Notes: generated from the sequence alone by a model not told the origin. DNA of 64,000 nucleotides from an uncultured Clostridia bacterium (GCA_945912145.1 CAMEBF010000001.1:124001-188000), one strand, 5' to 3'; positions 16,541 to 25,036 are shown, counted from the first letter of the stretch. Translations and numbers: made by a program.

Positions 16541-17227
16541 ATGTTTTCACCGCAAACCTTTGATTTTTTGTTTGAAAACCGCCTTGAGAACTCCAAGGAG
16601 TGGTTTCACGAGCATAAAAATATTTACAACGAGCAGGTGCTCCGTCCGCTGACTGAGCTTTGCGTGGCAATGACGCCGACGATCGAAGCGATGGACGAAA
16701 AAATCGTAACGATCCCGAAGATCAATAAAGTTCTGTCGCGCATCTACCGCGATACCAGATTTTCGAAAGACAAATCGCTGTTCCGCGAATCCATCTGGCT
16801 GTCATTCAAGCGGGATAAAAAGGAATGTCCGCACTATCCGGAGTTTTTCGTCGTCCTCACGCCGCAGCAGTTCTTTTACGGCTGCGGGTACTATTGGACG
16901 CAGCCCGAAACGATGCGGCAGATCCGTGAGATGATCGAAAAGAATGCCCCGGCATTCCAAAAGGCGTTCAAAGCCTATCAGGAGCAGTCCGTCTTTACCG
17001 TTGACGGCGACTCTTACAAACGCAGCAAATATCCGACCTATCCCGAAGAAAAGCGCGCATGGCTCGATAAAAAGACGATCTGCTTTACGCGCTACAGCAC
17101 GGATTTTTCACTGGTGTTTTCGGACAAGCTTGCCGGGACACTCTGCGAAGATCTCGTGCTGATGAAGCCGGTGTATGACTTTTTGATTTTAGCGGAGCAA
17201 AAAGCGAGAGGAATTATCGTAGTATGA
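16541..17227 (+). CDS. DUF2461 family protein
   Basis: The 228-residue protein opens MFSPQTFDFLFENRLENSKE with a WF/H motif (EWFHEHKNIY) and has the central RIYRDTRFSKDKSLFRESIW segment typical of DUF2461, a widespread family of unknown function. The ATG at 16541 follows GAGAGAGAG. The frame is open further upstream, but that part overlaps the AcnX small-subunit gene and is not protein-like, so the short start is chosen. The stop codon overlaps the start of the AlkD-like gene by four bases (ATGA), so the two are translationally coupled and may act together. I do not assign an activity. Confidence 0.85.
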   Translation: MFSPQTFDFLFENRLENSKEWFHEHKNIYNEQVLRPLTELCVAMTPTIEAMDEKIVTIPKINKVLSRIYRDTRFSKDKSLFRESIWLSFKRDKKECPHYPEFFVVLTPQQFFYGCGYYWTQPETMRQIREMIEKNAPAFQKAFKAYQEQSVFTVDGDSYKRSKYPTYPEEKRAWLDKKTICFTRYSTDFSLVFSDKLAGTLCEDLVLMKPVYDFLILAEQKARGIIVV

Positions 17228-17922
17228 CAGCGATTCAAAAGGAGCTTTACGCCTTACAGGATACAGATTATAAAGTCTTTCAGACGAAACTGATGCCGAC
17301 GGTCGATCCCGATACCGTCATCGGCGTTCGGATTCCTCTCCTGCGGAAAATGGCGAACGAATTATGGAAAGACGGAAGAGCGGAAGGCTTTTTGCAATCC
17401 CTGCCGCATGAAACCTATGAGGAGAATAACCTGCACGGTTATCTCGTCGAGAAAATCAGGGATTTCGACGAAGCCGTCGCCGCCGTCGAAGCGTTTTTGC
17501 CGTATGTCAACAACTGGGCAACCTGCGACACAATGTCGCCCAAGGTTTTCGGCAAATATCCCGACAGACTTTATAAAAAAATCAAAGAGTGGATTGCTTC
17601 CGGGGAGACCTATACGGTGCGTTTTGGGGTGGGAATGCTGATGCGGTGGTTTCTCGATGAGAATTTCACGCCGGAAGTCCCGTCCCTTGCGGTGTCTATT
17701 CACAGCGAAGAATACTATGTCAACATGATGATCGCATGGTTTTTTGCGACAGCTCTTGCAAAGCAGTATGACGCGATTCTGCCCTATATCGAAGAAAAAC
17801 GGTTGAAGCCATGGACGCACAACAAGGCGATTCAGAAAGCGGTCGAAAGCTACCGCATCACGCCGGAGCAAAAAGCCTATTTGAAAACGCTGAAAATCAA
17901 ATCAAAAGCGGAACGGTTTTGA
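17224..17922 (+). CDS. DNA alkylation repair protein (AlkD-like)
   Basis: The 232-residue all-helical protein belongs to the HEAT-repeat DNA glycosylase family AlkC/AlkD. Family marks are GVRIPLLRKMANELWK near the N-terminus, the EENNLHGYLVEKI helix, VNNWATCDTMSPK (the Trp-Asp region lining the DNA-binding groove) and TVRFGVGMLMRWFLD. AlkD excises positively charged N3/N7-alkyl purines. Some relatives lack glycosylase activity, and the active Trp/Asp set should be checked by alignment. It is coupled to the DUF2461 gene by a four-base overlap and ends inside the stem of its own terminator. Confidence 0.88.
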   Translation: MTAIQKELYALQDTDYKVFQTKLMPTVDPDTVIGVRIPLLRKMANELWKDGRAEGFLQSLPHETYEENNLHGYLVEKIRDFDEAVAAVEAFLPYVNNWATCDTMSPKVFGKYPDRLYKKIKEWIASGETYTVRFGVGMLMRWFLDENFTPEVPSLAVSIHSEEYYVNMMIAWFFATALAKQYDAILPYIEEKRLKPWTHNKAIQKAVESYRITPEQKAYLKTLKIKSKAERF

Positions 17923-17937
17923 CAGCCGTTCCGTTTT
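17910..17937 (+). terminator. Terminator overlapping the AlkD-like stop codon
   Basis: GGAACGG (17910-17916) pairs with CCGTTCC (17926-17932), followed by GTTTTGTT. The upstream arm lies within the last codons of the gene. Confidence 0.7.
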
Positions 17938-17938
17938 G

Positions 17939-18657
17939 TTATTGCGTTTGTTGCAGTTCTTCGATTTGTCTGGTGATGGCGTCGTGTCGCTTTTCGGGAT
18001 TTGAGGCATGAGCGAAAAAGATCTCGCAGCCAAATACGCGCCGGAATCTGGAGCACGCCCTGTTTTCGCAAATGCCCGACGTAAAGAGCGTCATTTCACG
18101 GCCTTCGCCGAACGCTTCATAGAGGAACAGGATGGTGTTTTCCAGACACTTGGAGGCGTCTGACATCGTCTGTTTGGTTTTGTCGCCGAGCAGAGAGATA
18201 CAGACTGACAGATCGTTTCCCGAAAGACTCTGTTCGACGGATTCGAGAACAGCGATGACGGCATTCTCTCTCTTTTCTTCGGAGACGGAAATCGCACGGT
18301 GTGACGCTTTCTCGAATAGAGTCGCTTTTCTTTTTGTAATGTGGGCAGTAAGCGCATTTTGCGCGTCGGGTTGATTCTTGACAGTAGTCCGCATTTCCGA
18401 TACGGCGGCTGCGGCGGCTTCCTATGCCCCGCGTGCAGCTGTAGTTTCGCCGTCACCGCGCTTAAGAGTCCTCCCAGAATGCTGAGATTCTCTTCGACGG
18501 TTGCTTCGGTGGCGAACGTAAGCGAAGAGAGCGCATAGCCGGACGAACGGAACGAGACCGCAAGTGTATCGGCGTCGTCGTTCAGAATATCCAGCGCGGT
18601 TTTTTCTTTTCGTTCCGCTATTCCTTTCATGAGATCGCTCCCACAATACAGATTCAT
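17939..18657 (-). pseudogene. Hypothetical protein gene broken by a single frameshift
   Basis: The N-terminal part starts at 18657 (MNLYCGSDLMKGIAERKEKT ... LSILGGLLSAVTAKLQLHAG). The C-terminal part is in another frame, from a codon run reading EAAAAAVSEMRTTVKNQPDA just after a TAG near 18420, to 17939 (... LENTILFLYEAFGEGREMTL ... EELQQTQ). One inserted or deleted base near 18415-18430 rejoins them into a protein of about 238 residues. The pieces fit well, including amphipathic helices across the join, so the break is recent or a sequencing error. The resemblance is to an uncharacterised protein found in Clostridia; I cannot give a function. Confidence 0.7.
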
Positions 18658-18763
18658 TCAATTCATTTTATATATTCGGTGCTTTTGAATTTTTAATAAT
18701 ATGTTAAGGAAACATTAAAAATTGCCATGCGCCTTATGCGCACAGCAATTGTTTTTCATGATT

Positions 18764-19429
18764 TTATTCCAGCCGCCAGTCTACGGGATCGTCGGCTAAA
18801 AGCTGATTCGTTTTGGAAAAATGACGGCAGCCGAAAAATCCGTGATACGCGGAAAGGGGACTCGGGTGCGCCGCCTCGAGCACGTGATGATTCGGGTTCG
18901 TAACGAGTCCTTTTTTATCTCGCGCAAAACGACCCCACAGCAGGAAAACGATCGGCTTTTCGCGTTCGTTGAGCAGTTCGATGATGCGGTCGGTGAAAAT
19001 CTCCCAGCCGATACCGCGGTGACTGGCAGCCTGACCGCCGCGCACCGTCAGCACGGAGTTGAGCAGCAGCACGCCGTTTTCCGCCCATTTCGTCAGATTG
19101 CCGCTTGACGGGATCGGATAGCCGAGGTCGTTGTGATATTCCTTGAAAATGTTTTGCAAAGACGGCGGCGGCTCGACGCCGTCCTGTACGGAGAACGAGA
19201 GCCCGTGCGCCTGATTCGGCCCGTGATACGGGTCCTGCCCTAAAATGACAACCTTGACGGCGTCATAATCGGTGATTTTCATGGCGTTAAAAATATTGTA
19301 CATATTGGGGTAAACAGGGAACGCCGGATTGCGGTATTCCTCGACAAGAAAATTATGAATCTTGCGGTAATATTCTTTTTGAAATTCGCCTTTCAGCAGC
19401 TCGTCCCATTCGTTGCCAAACTGAATCAT
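18764..19429 (-). CDS. ung: Uracil-DNA glycosylase, family 1
   Basis: The 221-residue protein removes uracil from DNA. It shows the water-activating motif [18 protein letters not shown] (catalytic Asp near residue 63), LLNSVLTVR and the minor-groove loop [17 protein letters not shown] with the active His. The start at 19429 ([12 protein letters not shown]) is preferred: a GGAG site precedes it and a good promoter lies at 19455-19483, inside the longer reading frame. Length and motifs are those of a normal, full-size enzyme. It is monocistronic and is preceded on the same strand by an SGNH hydrolase gene with its own terminator. Confidence 0.96.
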   Translation of the reverse strand: MIQFGNEWDELLKGEFQKEYYRKIHNFLVEEYRNPAFPVYPNMYNIFNAMKITDYDAVKVVILGQDPYHGPNQAHGLSFSVQDGVEPPPSLQNIFKEYHNDLGYPIPSSGNLTKWAENGVLLLNSVLTVRGGQAASHRGIGWEIFTDRIIELLNEREKPIVFLLWGRFARDKKGLVTNPNHHVLEAAHPSPLSAYHGFFGCRHFSKTNQLLADDPVDWRLE

Positions 19430-19454
19430 CGCCCACACTCCATTCTTTACTGAT

Positions 19455-19483
19455 ATTGTAGCATAGCCGGCGAAGCAATGCAA
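19455..19483 (-). promoter_or_regulatory. Promoter of ung
   Basis: On the minus strand TTGCAT, 17 bases, TACAAT, 26 bases before the chosen ung ATG. Confidence 0.75.
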
Positions 19484-19484
19484 G

Positions 19485-19519
19485 AAAAAAATCCGGGCTG
19501 TCCCGTGAGACAGTCCGGA
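19485..19519 (-). terminator. Terminator of the SLH/SGNH hydrolase gene
   Basis: On the minus strand CCGGACTGTC, a CTCACG loop, GACAGCCCGG and a run of seven T. It lies 20 bases after the hydrolase stop and directly upstream of the ung promoter. Confidence 0.8.
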
Positions 19520-19539
19520 AGAATATTGCGATGCGCGGA

Positions 19540-20973
19540 TCAGATACCGCAGTAGGTCACGATTTTTTCCGCCGCTGCGCCTCTCGTAATATCGGCACCG
19601 AGATTGGCAAGGCCGTTCTCTTTCAGCACGCCGAAAAGAAGCGAAAACGCTTTGATGAAACGGAAGAGATCCATTTTTTCAGCGGTCACACCACGGAAGA
19701 GAGTCAGCGCAAAGGTCAGCACGCTGACAGTCGCATCAGGCGAGAAGTTGCCCATTCTGTCCGCCGTCAGAATGCCGTTTGCATCAGCCCAGACGATCGC
19801 GTCTTTCGCGGGATTATCGTCGCTGACGTCGGCAAAATCGGCGGTCAGCTCGCTGACATCGGGCGCGCCGGCGGCGTTATAGAGGGCTTCGGCGAGCTGC
19901 GCTTTTGTCAGGGCTTCGTCGGGACCGAAGGTTGTCGCCGTGGTGCCGTCCATGATGCCGTTTTTGTAAAGATACGAGACCGCGTTGTAATGTTCGGAAC
20001 CGAGTGCAATATCAGCGTAAGGGAAGTTCGCGTCGGGAAGCGCTTCCAAAATGCGATCGGCAATGTGTCTGTGACCGGCGGCGTTGGGATGATAGGTGTC
20101 GCAGATCGTGCCGGTCGTATCGACAAAGGTGTAGCCGTAGGTTTCGGCACCGGTCTTCATCGGCGTGTTCGCCATATCGACAATGGCTTTATCAATGCTG
20201 ATTTTGGTGGATTCAGCTTCGCTTGCCGCGGCGTCTTCCTCATTCTTGACGCCGGTCTCAAACATACCGATGACGAGCAGGGTCACATCGGGATTCAGCG
20301 CGTAGATATCTTCGATCATCTGGTTCCAGTTCGCAAAGAAAGTAGCCAGTCCCTGCGCCAGAGCCTTGGGAAGTATGCGGATGAGCTCCGGCAGCGCGTC
20401 CATTTTATCGGCGAGATCAACGAGCTTTTCGATTTTGTTTGTATCCACACCGGCCGTTGCCATCATCTCATTCAGAGCGGAGACAAACTCCGAGCAGATA
20501 CCCTCTTTTTTCATGATGTCGCTGATAACCCAGGTCAGATAAGTACCGAAATCGTTGCCGCCGACGCCGAGTGTAATCAGATCGGCATCTGCGATTGCCT
20601 GACGGTAAGCGGGGATTCTCGCTTTCATGACTTCGGCGTCATGCGCGTCGTGGAAAAGATAGTCGTCCGGCTCATAGTCGTCTTCGAGCATGTATCGGAT
20701 CTCAATGGTGCGGAATCCGGGACATGCCATGGGAATAAGCTCCGCGCCGAGCTCGTCTGCGACCAGCGCCGCATAGGAGCCTTCTACACGCGTAAACTCG
20801 GAATCAATGTAAGTCAGATCGTTATGGCCGCTGGCTACGCTGTCACCCAGAAGAACATAGGTGTCGTAGTCAAAATAGGCCTTTTCTGTGTCCGCCGCAA
20901 AGCATACCAGCGAGCCGGAACACAGTACAAGAACCAGCAAAACTGCAAGCGAACGTTTCATAAATTTTTTCAT
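19540..20973 (-). CDS. Secreted SGNH/GDSL hydrolase with C-terminal S-layer homology domains
   Basis: The start at 20973 ([17 protein letters not shown]) follows a GGAGGT site and begins a signal peptide ending near CFAAD. The 477-residue precursor has an SGNH hydrolase domain (about 30-310): block [12 protein letters not shown] with the nucleophile Ser, [11 protein letters not shown] as block III, and a [10 protein letters not shown] block V with catalytic Asp and His. Residues about 315-430 are SLH modules ([50 protein letters not shown]) that anchor proteins to the wall or S-layer. It is therefore a surface-bound lipase/esterase-type enzyme, possibly a glycan deacetylase. A strong promoter with a 23-bp operator lies upstream. 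Confidence 0.88.
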   Translation of the reverse strand: MKKFMKRSLAVLLVLVLCSGSLVCFAADTEKAYFDYDTYVLLGDSVASGHNDLTYIDSEFTRVEGSYAALVADELGAELIPMACPGFRTIEIRYMLEDDYEPDDYLFHDAHDAEVMKARIPAYRQAIADADLITLGVGGNDFGTYLTWVISDIMKKEGICSEFVSALNEMMATAGVDTNKIEKLVDLADKMDALPELIRILPKALAQGLATFFANWNQMIEDIYALNPDVTLLVIGMFETGVKNEEDAAASEAESTKISIDKAIVDMANTPMKTGAETYGYTFVDTTGTICDTYHPNAAGHRHIADRILEALPDANFPYADIALGSEHYNAVSYLYKNGIMDGTTATTFGPDEALTKAQLAEALYNAAGAPDVSELTADFADVSDDNPAKDAIVWADANGILTADRMGNFSPDATVSVLTFALTLFRGVTAEKMDLFRFIKAFSLLFGVLKENGLANLGADITRGAAAEKIVTYCGI

Positions 20974-20994
20974 TTTTCTACCTCCGAAAATAGA

Positions 20995-21017
20995 TTGGAA
21001 ACGGAAACCGCTTCCAA
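20995..21017 (-). promoter_or_regulatory. 23-bp inverted-repeat operator
   Basis: TTGGAA-a-CGG-aaa-CCG-c-TTCCAA, with arms TTGGAA/TTCCAA and inner CGG/CCG. It sits just downstream of the -10 element and 22 bases before the hydrolase ATG, where a LacI-type or similar repressor would act. It resembles a catabolite-responsive element only partly. Confidence 0.65.
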
Positions 21018-21022
21018 CTAAA

Positions 21023-21051
21023 AAAATATCACAGAAAATTTTCCGTGTCAA
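21023..21051 (-). promoter_or_regulatory. Promoter of the SLH/SGNH hydrolase gene
   Basis: On the minus strand TTGACA, 17 bases, TATTTT, followed immediately by the 23-bp palindrome. Confidence 0.8.
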
Positions 21052-21134
21052 GAAAAAATGAACAATTTTTTAATAACCTACGGATGTCGATTTTCTTCGG
21101 CAGACTGACTGGTTATGTCGATTTTTTTCTGCAT

Positions 21135-21169
21135 AAAAAAGCTCGCACCGATTTTTTCGGAACGAGCTT
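21135..21169 (-). terminator. Terminator of the SARP-nfnAB operon
   Basis: On the minus strand AAGCTCG, a 17-base AT-rich loop, CGAGCTT and a T run, 16 bases after the nfnB stop. Confidence 0.8.
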
Positions 21170-21184
21170 ACTGGTAAAAGTGTA

Positions 21185-22570
21185 TTACTTGTTGCGGATA
21201 TACTCATCAATCGCCTTGGCGGCTGTTTTGCCGGCGCCCATCGCAAGAATGACTGTCGCGGCTCCGGTGACGGCGTCACCGCCTGCAAATACACCGGGCA
21301 GGGAAGTCGCGCCGTTTTCGTCGGCTACGATGCCGCCCCATTTCTGTGTTTCAAGACCTTGTGTGGTTGATTTGATCAGGGGATTCGGCGACGTGCCAAG
21401 CGCCATGATAACGGCGTCCGCCGAGATGTCAAATTCGCTGCCCTCAACGGGAACAGGTCTTGCGCGTCCCGAGGCGTCGGGCTCGCTGAGCTCCATCTTC
21501 TGACAGGTGACGGAAACAACGGCGTTATTCTCGTTGCCGTTGATGCTGATGGGATTGGTTAGAAACGCAAACTCAATGCCCTCTTCCATCGCGTGCTCTA
21601 CTTCTTCATGACGCGCCGGAAGCTCTGCTCTGGTTCTGCGGTAAACGACCGTCACATGAGAGCCAAGCCGTCTTGCGCAGCGCGCCGCGTCCATCGCGAC
21701 ATTGCCTCCGCCGACTACGATGGTTTGCATCGGGTGCATGATGGGCGTCGTGCTGTCCGCGCGGTAGGCTTTCATCAGGTTAATTCTCGTCAGAAATTCG
21801 TTGGCGGAATATACACCACGGAGATTTTCGCCGGGAATATTCATAAACTTGGGCAATCCTGCGCCCGAGCCGATAAAGACCGCTTCAAAGCCGTCCTCAT
21901 GCATCAGCTCGTCGATGGTAAAGGTCTTGCCGATGACGGTGTTTGTTTGAATTTTAACGCCCATTTTGAGAAGTCCGTCGATCTCTTTCTGAACGGTCTT
22001 CTTGGGCAGACGGAATTCGGGAATGCCGTAAACAAGAACGCCGCCGGCAATGTGGAGTGCCTCGAAGATCGTCACGTCGTAGCCCATTTTGCTCAGCTCG
22101 CCTGCACAGGTAAGTCCGGACGGTCCCGAACCGATGACCGCGACCTTGTGCCCGTTTGCCGGAGCCGGCTGACGATTGTCCTCCACATGATTGTTATGAT
22201 AATCGGCGACAAAGCGTTCCAGACGACCGATGCCGACCGGCTCACCCTTGATGCCGCGCACGCACTTGCTTTCGCATTGGCGTTCCTGCGGACAGACACG
22301 GCCGCAAACGGCAGGCAGACTGGAGGCTTCGGCAATTTTCTGATACGCGCCTTCAAAATTTTTATCTTTAATCAACTGGATGAAATCAGGAATTCGGATA
22401 TTGACGGGACAGCCGCTGACACAGGGCATATTTTTGCAGTTCAGGCAGCGTGCCGCTTCGCCGAGTGCTTCGGTTTCGGAATAACCAAGCGCCACTTCGT
22501 TAAAGGTCTCCGCTCTGTCCTCGGGATTGAGCAGGAGCATCGGATGTTTTTTGGGGGACATATCCGCCAT
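21185..22570 (-). CDS. nfnB: NfnB-type NADPH-dependent oxidoreductase subunit (GltA-like)
   Basis: The 461-residue protein resembles the small subunit of glutamate synthase. It has an N-terminal 4Fe-4S region (AARCLNCKNMPCVSGCPVNI and VCGRVCPQERQCESKCV), an FAD motif (VAVIGSGPSGLTCAGEL), an NADPH motif (TIVVGGGNVAMDAARCARRL) and the closing GVFAGGDAVTGAATVI segment. Paired with NfnA it forms the electron-bifurcating NADH-dependent reduced ferredoxin:NADP+ oxidoreductase, which supplies NADPH in fermentative anaerobes. No glutamate synthase large subunit is nearby and the NfnA-like gene ends two bases upstream of this ATG, so Nfn is favoured over GltD. It is the last gene of the operon. Confidence 0.92.
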   Translation of the reverse strand: MADMSPKKHPMLLLNPEDRAETFNEVALGYSETEALGEAARCLNCKNMPCVSGCPVNIRIPDFIQLIKDKNFEGAYQKIAEASSLPAVCGRVCPQERQCESKCVRGIKGEPVGIGRLERFVADYHNNHVEDNRQPAPANGHKVAVIGSGPSGLTCAGELSKMGYDVTIFEALHIAGGVLVYGIPEFRLPKKTVQKEIDGLLKMGVKIQTNTVIGKTFTIDELMHEDGFEAVFIGSGAGLPKFMNIPGENLRGVYSANEFLTRINLMKAYRADSTTPIMHPMQTIVVGGGNVAMDAARCARRLGSHVTVVYRRTRAELPARHEEVEHAMEEGIEFAFLTNPISINGNENNAVVSVTCQKMELSEPDASGRARPVPVEGSEFDISADAVIMALGTSPNPLIKSTTQGLETQKWGGIVADENGATSLPGVFAGGDAVTGAATVILAMGAGKTAAKAIDEYIRNK

Positions 22571-22571
22571 A

Positions 22572-23414
22572 TTATTCTACCTCTTTCTTGAACAGGTTGC
22601 AGTGTTCGTCATATGCGTGTTTTTCAAAATCCTTGTACATCGCGCCGCGTTTCATCGCTTCGTCAAAATCGACCTCAAAACCGTCGAAATCGGGGCCGTC
22701 CACGCAGGCAAAACAGGTCTTGCCGCCGACGGTCAGACGGCAGCCGCCGCACATACCCGTACCGTCCACCATGATGGGATTCATGGAAACGGTCGTCTTG
22801 ATGTTATAGGGCTTCGTTGTTGCGACTACGAATTTCATCATGATCAGCGGTCCGATGGCGATGACTTCGTCATAGTTTTCACCGTTTTCAATCGCTTCTT
22901 TCAGCGGAACGGTCACGACGCCCTGACGGCCGTAAGAGCCGTCGTCCGTCATGATAATGAGCTTGTCAGAGGCTTCTTTGAATTCGTCCTCAAGAATGAC
23001 CAGATCTTTATTGCGGAATCCGGCGATGGCGTGCACCTCGCAGCCCATTTCATGCAGCTTTTTCGCGATCGGCCAGGCAATCGCGCAGCCGACACCGCCG
23101 CCGACGATGCAGACCTTTTTCAGTCCGTCAAGCTCCGTCGGACGGCCGAGAGGACCGACAAAGTCGTGAATGCAGTCACCTTCGTTCAGCTCGTTCAGAT
23201 GCAGCGTTGTCGCGCCGACGATCTGAAAAATGATCGTAACGGTTCCGTTATCCTTGTCGCAGCCGGCTACGGTGAGCGGAATGCGCTCGCCCAGTTCATC
23301 GACACGAAGAATAATAAATTGCCCGGGCTGTGCTTTCGCGGCGACAGCAGGTGCGTAAACGTCCATCAGTGTGACGGTCGGATTTAAGATTCGTTTTCTT
23401 TTGATTTCAAACAT
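22572..23414 (-). CDS. nfnA: NfnA-type ferredoxin-NADP reductase subunit
   Basis: The 280-residue protein has a ferredoxin-reductase fold: PGQFIILRVDELGERIPLTV for flavin binding, VGGGVGCAIAWPIAKKL for nucleotide binding, and a C-terminal 2Fe-2S cluster binding region MCGGCRLTVGGKTCFACVDG. This is the sulfide dehydrogenase beta/NfnA family. The ATG at 23414 has a GAGGTGG site and is preferred over the ATG at 23429, which overlaps the preceding gene's end. With NfnB it couples NADH and reduced ferredoxin oxidation to NADP+ reduction in the cytoplasm. The direct upstream neighbour is a SARP-like regulator in the same operon. Confidence 0.9.
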   Translation of the reverse strand: MFEIKRKRILNPTVTLMDVYAPAVAAKAQPGQFIILRVDELGERIPLTVAGCDKDNGTVTIIFQIVGATTLHLNELNEGDCIHDFVGPLGRPTELDGLKKVCIVGGGVGCAIAWPIAKKLHEMGCEVHAIAGFRNKDLVILEDEFKEASDKLIIMTDDGSYGRQGVVTVPLKEAIENGENYDEVIAIGPLIMMKFVVATTKPYNIKTTVSMNPIMVDGTGMCGGCRLTVGGKTCFACVDGPDFDGFEVDFDEAMKRGAMYKDFEKHAYDEHCNLFKKEVE

Positions 23415-23428
23415 ATCGGTCCACCTCA

Positions 23429-24199
23429 TTATGTAATCTCCGGGTGCGACAGCTGCCGATTCAGATCGAGAAAGCTGCCGGTCGGTGTGATATTATACTC
23501 TTGTTCAAACATTTTTATGGTTTGGTTATAATGGTTCATTGCAAGCTTACGATTGCCCTGGCCGAGCAGAGAGAGAATAATCATGCCGTGAAGCTGTTCG
23601 GAAAGCGGATCAATCGCTAAGCCTTTTACCGCGTAATCAATAACATTCTCATACTTCTTTTCGGCGAAGAGACGGTTCAGCACGGCAGAGAGAAAGGCGA
23701 GAAGCTTTGCGTTATAGTGGGTGCTCACCGGAAGTCCCCAGATATCGGACGCCAGGTTTTCAAGAAACGGCGCGCAATGATCGTCTAAAAAGGCAGTGTC
23801 GGATTCCAGATATTCGCTCGGTCTTGTTTGCAGAGACATCGCATGAATCCGATCGGATAATACTTCTGCATCGACAATCAGTTTGTATTGATGATTCACA
23901 GCATAGGAGCCGTTTTGCGGTATGATAAACGGAACATCGGGGAAAAGCGGTTTTAATATTTTTTTTGCGCGGCAGGCGAGTCCTCGCAGACTTGCATAGG
24001 GATCTTCCACGCTCTGCGGCCACAGAATTGCCGTCAGCACGTCGGCTGAAATCACGGATTTTCGGTTCAGAATCAGATAAGCTATGAATTTGCATAGCTG
24101 ATCGGAGTTGATTTCGTGTCCGGAAATCTGACCGTGAGCCGTTTCTATGTGAAGCTGTCCGAAGAAATCTACCCGCACGATCGCGTCGGTCGGATTCAT
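23429..24199 (-). CDS. SARP/BTAD-type transcriptional regulator
   Basis: The 256-residue protein has an N-terminal winged-helix domain (residues about 8-95: VDFFGQLHI, CKFIAYLILNRKSVIS, DPYASLRGLACRAKKIL) followed by an alpha-helical bacterial transcriptional activator domain (about 105-250, LLAFLSAVLNRLFAEKKYEN and HYNQTIKMFEQEYNITPTG). This is the SARP family layout of DNA-binding activators. It has no receiver, ATPase or sensor domain, so signal input is unknown. It lies 14 bases upstream of nfnA, so it very likely controls its own operon. A SARP regulator tied to nfnAB is unusual as far as I know. Confidence 0.82.
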   Translation of the reverse strand: MNPTDAIVRVDFFGQLHIETAHGQISGHEINSDQLCKFIAYLILNRKSVISADVLTAILWPQSVEDPYASLRGLACRAKKILKPLFPDVPFIIPQNGSYAVNHQYKLIVDAEVLSDRIHAMSLQTRPSEYLESDTAFLDDHCAPFLENLASDIWGLPVSTHYNAKLLAFLSAVLNRLFAEKKYENVIDYAVKGLAIDPLSEQLHGMIILSLLGQGNRKLAMNHYNQTIKMFEQEYNITPTGSFLDLNRQLSHPEIT

Positions 24200-24423
24200 C
24201 GCGTCACCCCGTAAAATGTTAATTGTTTATTCATAGATTATCACAAAAAATCAAAAAAATAAACAGATAAACTCAATTTCATACATTCAGTATATCTGTT
24301 TGAATCATTTATGAAATTTTTTAGTCAAAATGTTGAATACTCTTTTGCTATATAACTATATATATAACTAAATTTCTAACAAATATGAGTTATAATAAAG
24401 AAAAAAGAGCAAAATTTTTGGCG

Positions 24424-24448
24424 TTTATATCTGATTTTTGGATATAAA
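24424..24448 (+). promoter_or_regulatory. Inverted repeat in the leader of the DUF1874-like gene
   Basis: TTTATATC (24424-24431) and GATATAAA (24441-24448) form a perfect inverted repeat with a 9-base centre, 32 bases before the ATG. The wider gap 24200-24480 is very AT-rich and otherwise shows no gene; a TATAAT at about 24391 may be a -10 element. Confidence 0.4.
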
Positions 24449-24480
24449 TCAACAAGATTTTCAGAAATTGATGGGAGGCC

Positions 24481-24864
24481 ATGATGATGGAAAAAAACAA
24501 GAATTCTCTGTTGATTTTCGACAACGACGCGATGTGCGCACTCGGTCACGGGACGTATAAAATCGACGCTATGAGCATCGAGGAAGCCAAGTCGATCATC
24601 GAAGTTTTTGCCGACGTCGGCGTAGTCTGCTGCTATTCCGACCGGACGATTGACCGCGTACTGACCGACTATCTGCATATCGATGTCAGCAAGTTTGAGT
24701 ACGGCGAGATTTTCCATATGGAGCCGGGGCAGAGCGCGATCGTCTTCAAACGCTACATCACGCCGTCGGAAACGCAGCCGGTCATTGAAACGACGGAAGG
24801 CGTGCAGGCCAAAAAAATTCAGAACATTTATGTCTATTGCGAGTATATCAATAAACTGACATAA
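24481..24864 (+). CDS. Small DUF1874-like protein (YddF/STIV B116-type fold)
   Basis: The 127-residue protein reads MMMEKNKNSLLIFDNDAM, then GTYKIDAMSIEEAKSIIE, YLHIDVSKFEYGEIFHMEPGQ and SAIVFKRYITP. Order and spacing match DUF1874 proteins (YddF of ICEBs1, archaeal virus B116, AcrIII-1 ring nucleases): a TYKI strand, an SLEEAK helix, a helix ending in LGIEV, then a PGDEAIVF strand. The GHEST segment that carries the catalytic His of cyclic-tetra-adenylate ring nucleases is replaced by CYSDRT, so that activity is not expected. The family call is by eye and moderate. A GGGAGG ribosome site precedes the start. No phage, ICE or type III CRISPR genes are nearby. Confidence 0.5.
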   Translation: MMMEKNKNSLLIFDNDAMCALGHGTYKIDAMSIEEAKSIIEVFADVGVVCCYSDRTIDRVLTDYLHIDVSKFEYGEIFHMEPGQSAIVFKRYITPSETQPVIETTEGVQAKKIQNIYVYCEYINKLT

Positions 24865-24866
24865 GC

Positions 24867-24935
24867 TTATGACAAAGTAACCACCGTAATCTCCGGGCTG
24901 CTTGGCAGTCTGGGGATTGCTTTGCAAGTAGTCAT
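24867..24935 (-). pseudogene. 3' relic of a second phosphoesterase gene
   Basis: Read on the minus strand, the segment encodes KAIPRLPSSPEITVVTLS and a stop. The intact phosphoesterase at 25766-26632 ends KIPRLFNSPEITVITLK and a stop, so 13 of the last 17 residues agree. At the DNA level GTAATCTCCGGGCT and CTGGGGATT are shared blocks in register. Nothing of the rest of the gene remains. The relic lies on the far side of the LicC-like gene and marks an old boundary of the locus. Confidence 0.7.
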
Positions 24936-24948
24936 TTGTTATTTATTC

Positions 24949-24977
24949 TTGCAAAAGGATCAATAGTGTGTTATGAT
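24949..24977 (+). promoter_or_regulatory. Promoter of the LicC-like gene
   Basis: TTGCAA, 17 bases, TATGAT. The -35 element lies in the right arm of a perfect inverted repeat, TTTGCAAG (24922-24929) and CTTGCAAA (24949 onward, shifted by one base), a possible operator. Confidence 0.6.
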
Positions 24978-25036
24978 ATAACAATGCTAAATCGTGAAAT
25001 TATACAAAATCAAAAAGTATCGTTCGGAGGAAAGGT

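Noticed and set aside
19531-21021. 496-residue open frame on the plus strand opposite the SLH/SGNH hydrolase
   Set aside because: The minus-strand gene has signal peptide, catalytic blocks, promoter and terminator. The plus frame has none of these and is a mirror of GC-biased codons.
21185-23414. Glutamate synthase small subunit or dihydroorotate dehydrogenase electron-transfer pair
   Set aside because: There is no large glutamate synthase or pyrD gene nearby. The pairing of an NfnA-type and a GltA-like protein in one operon is the Nfn signature.
24481-24864. Active anti-CRISPR ring nuclease (AcrIII-1)
   Set aside because: The catalytic His motif is not present and there is no phage, plasmid or CRISPR context.
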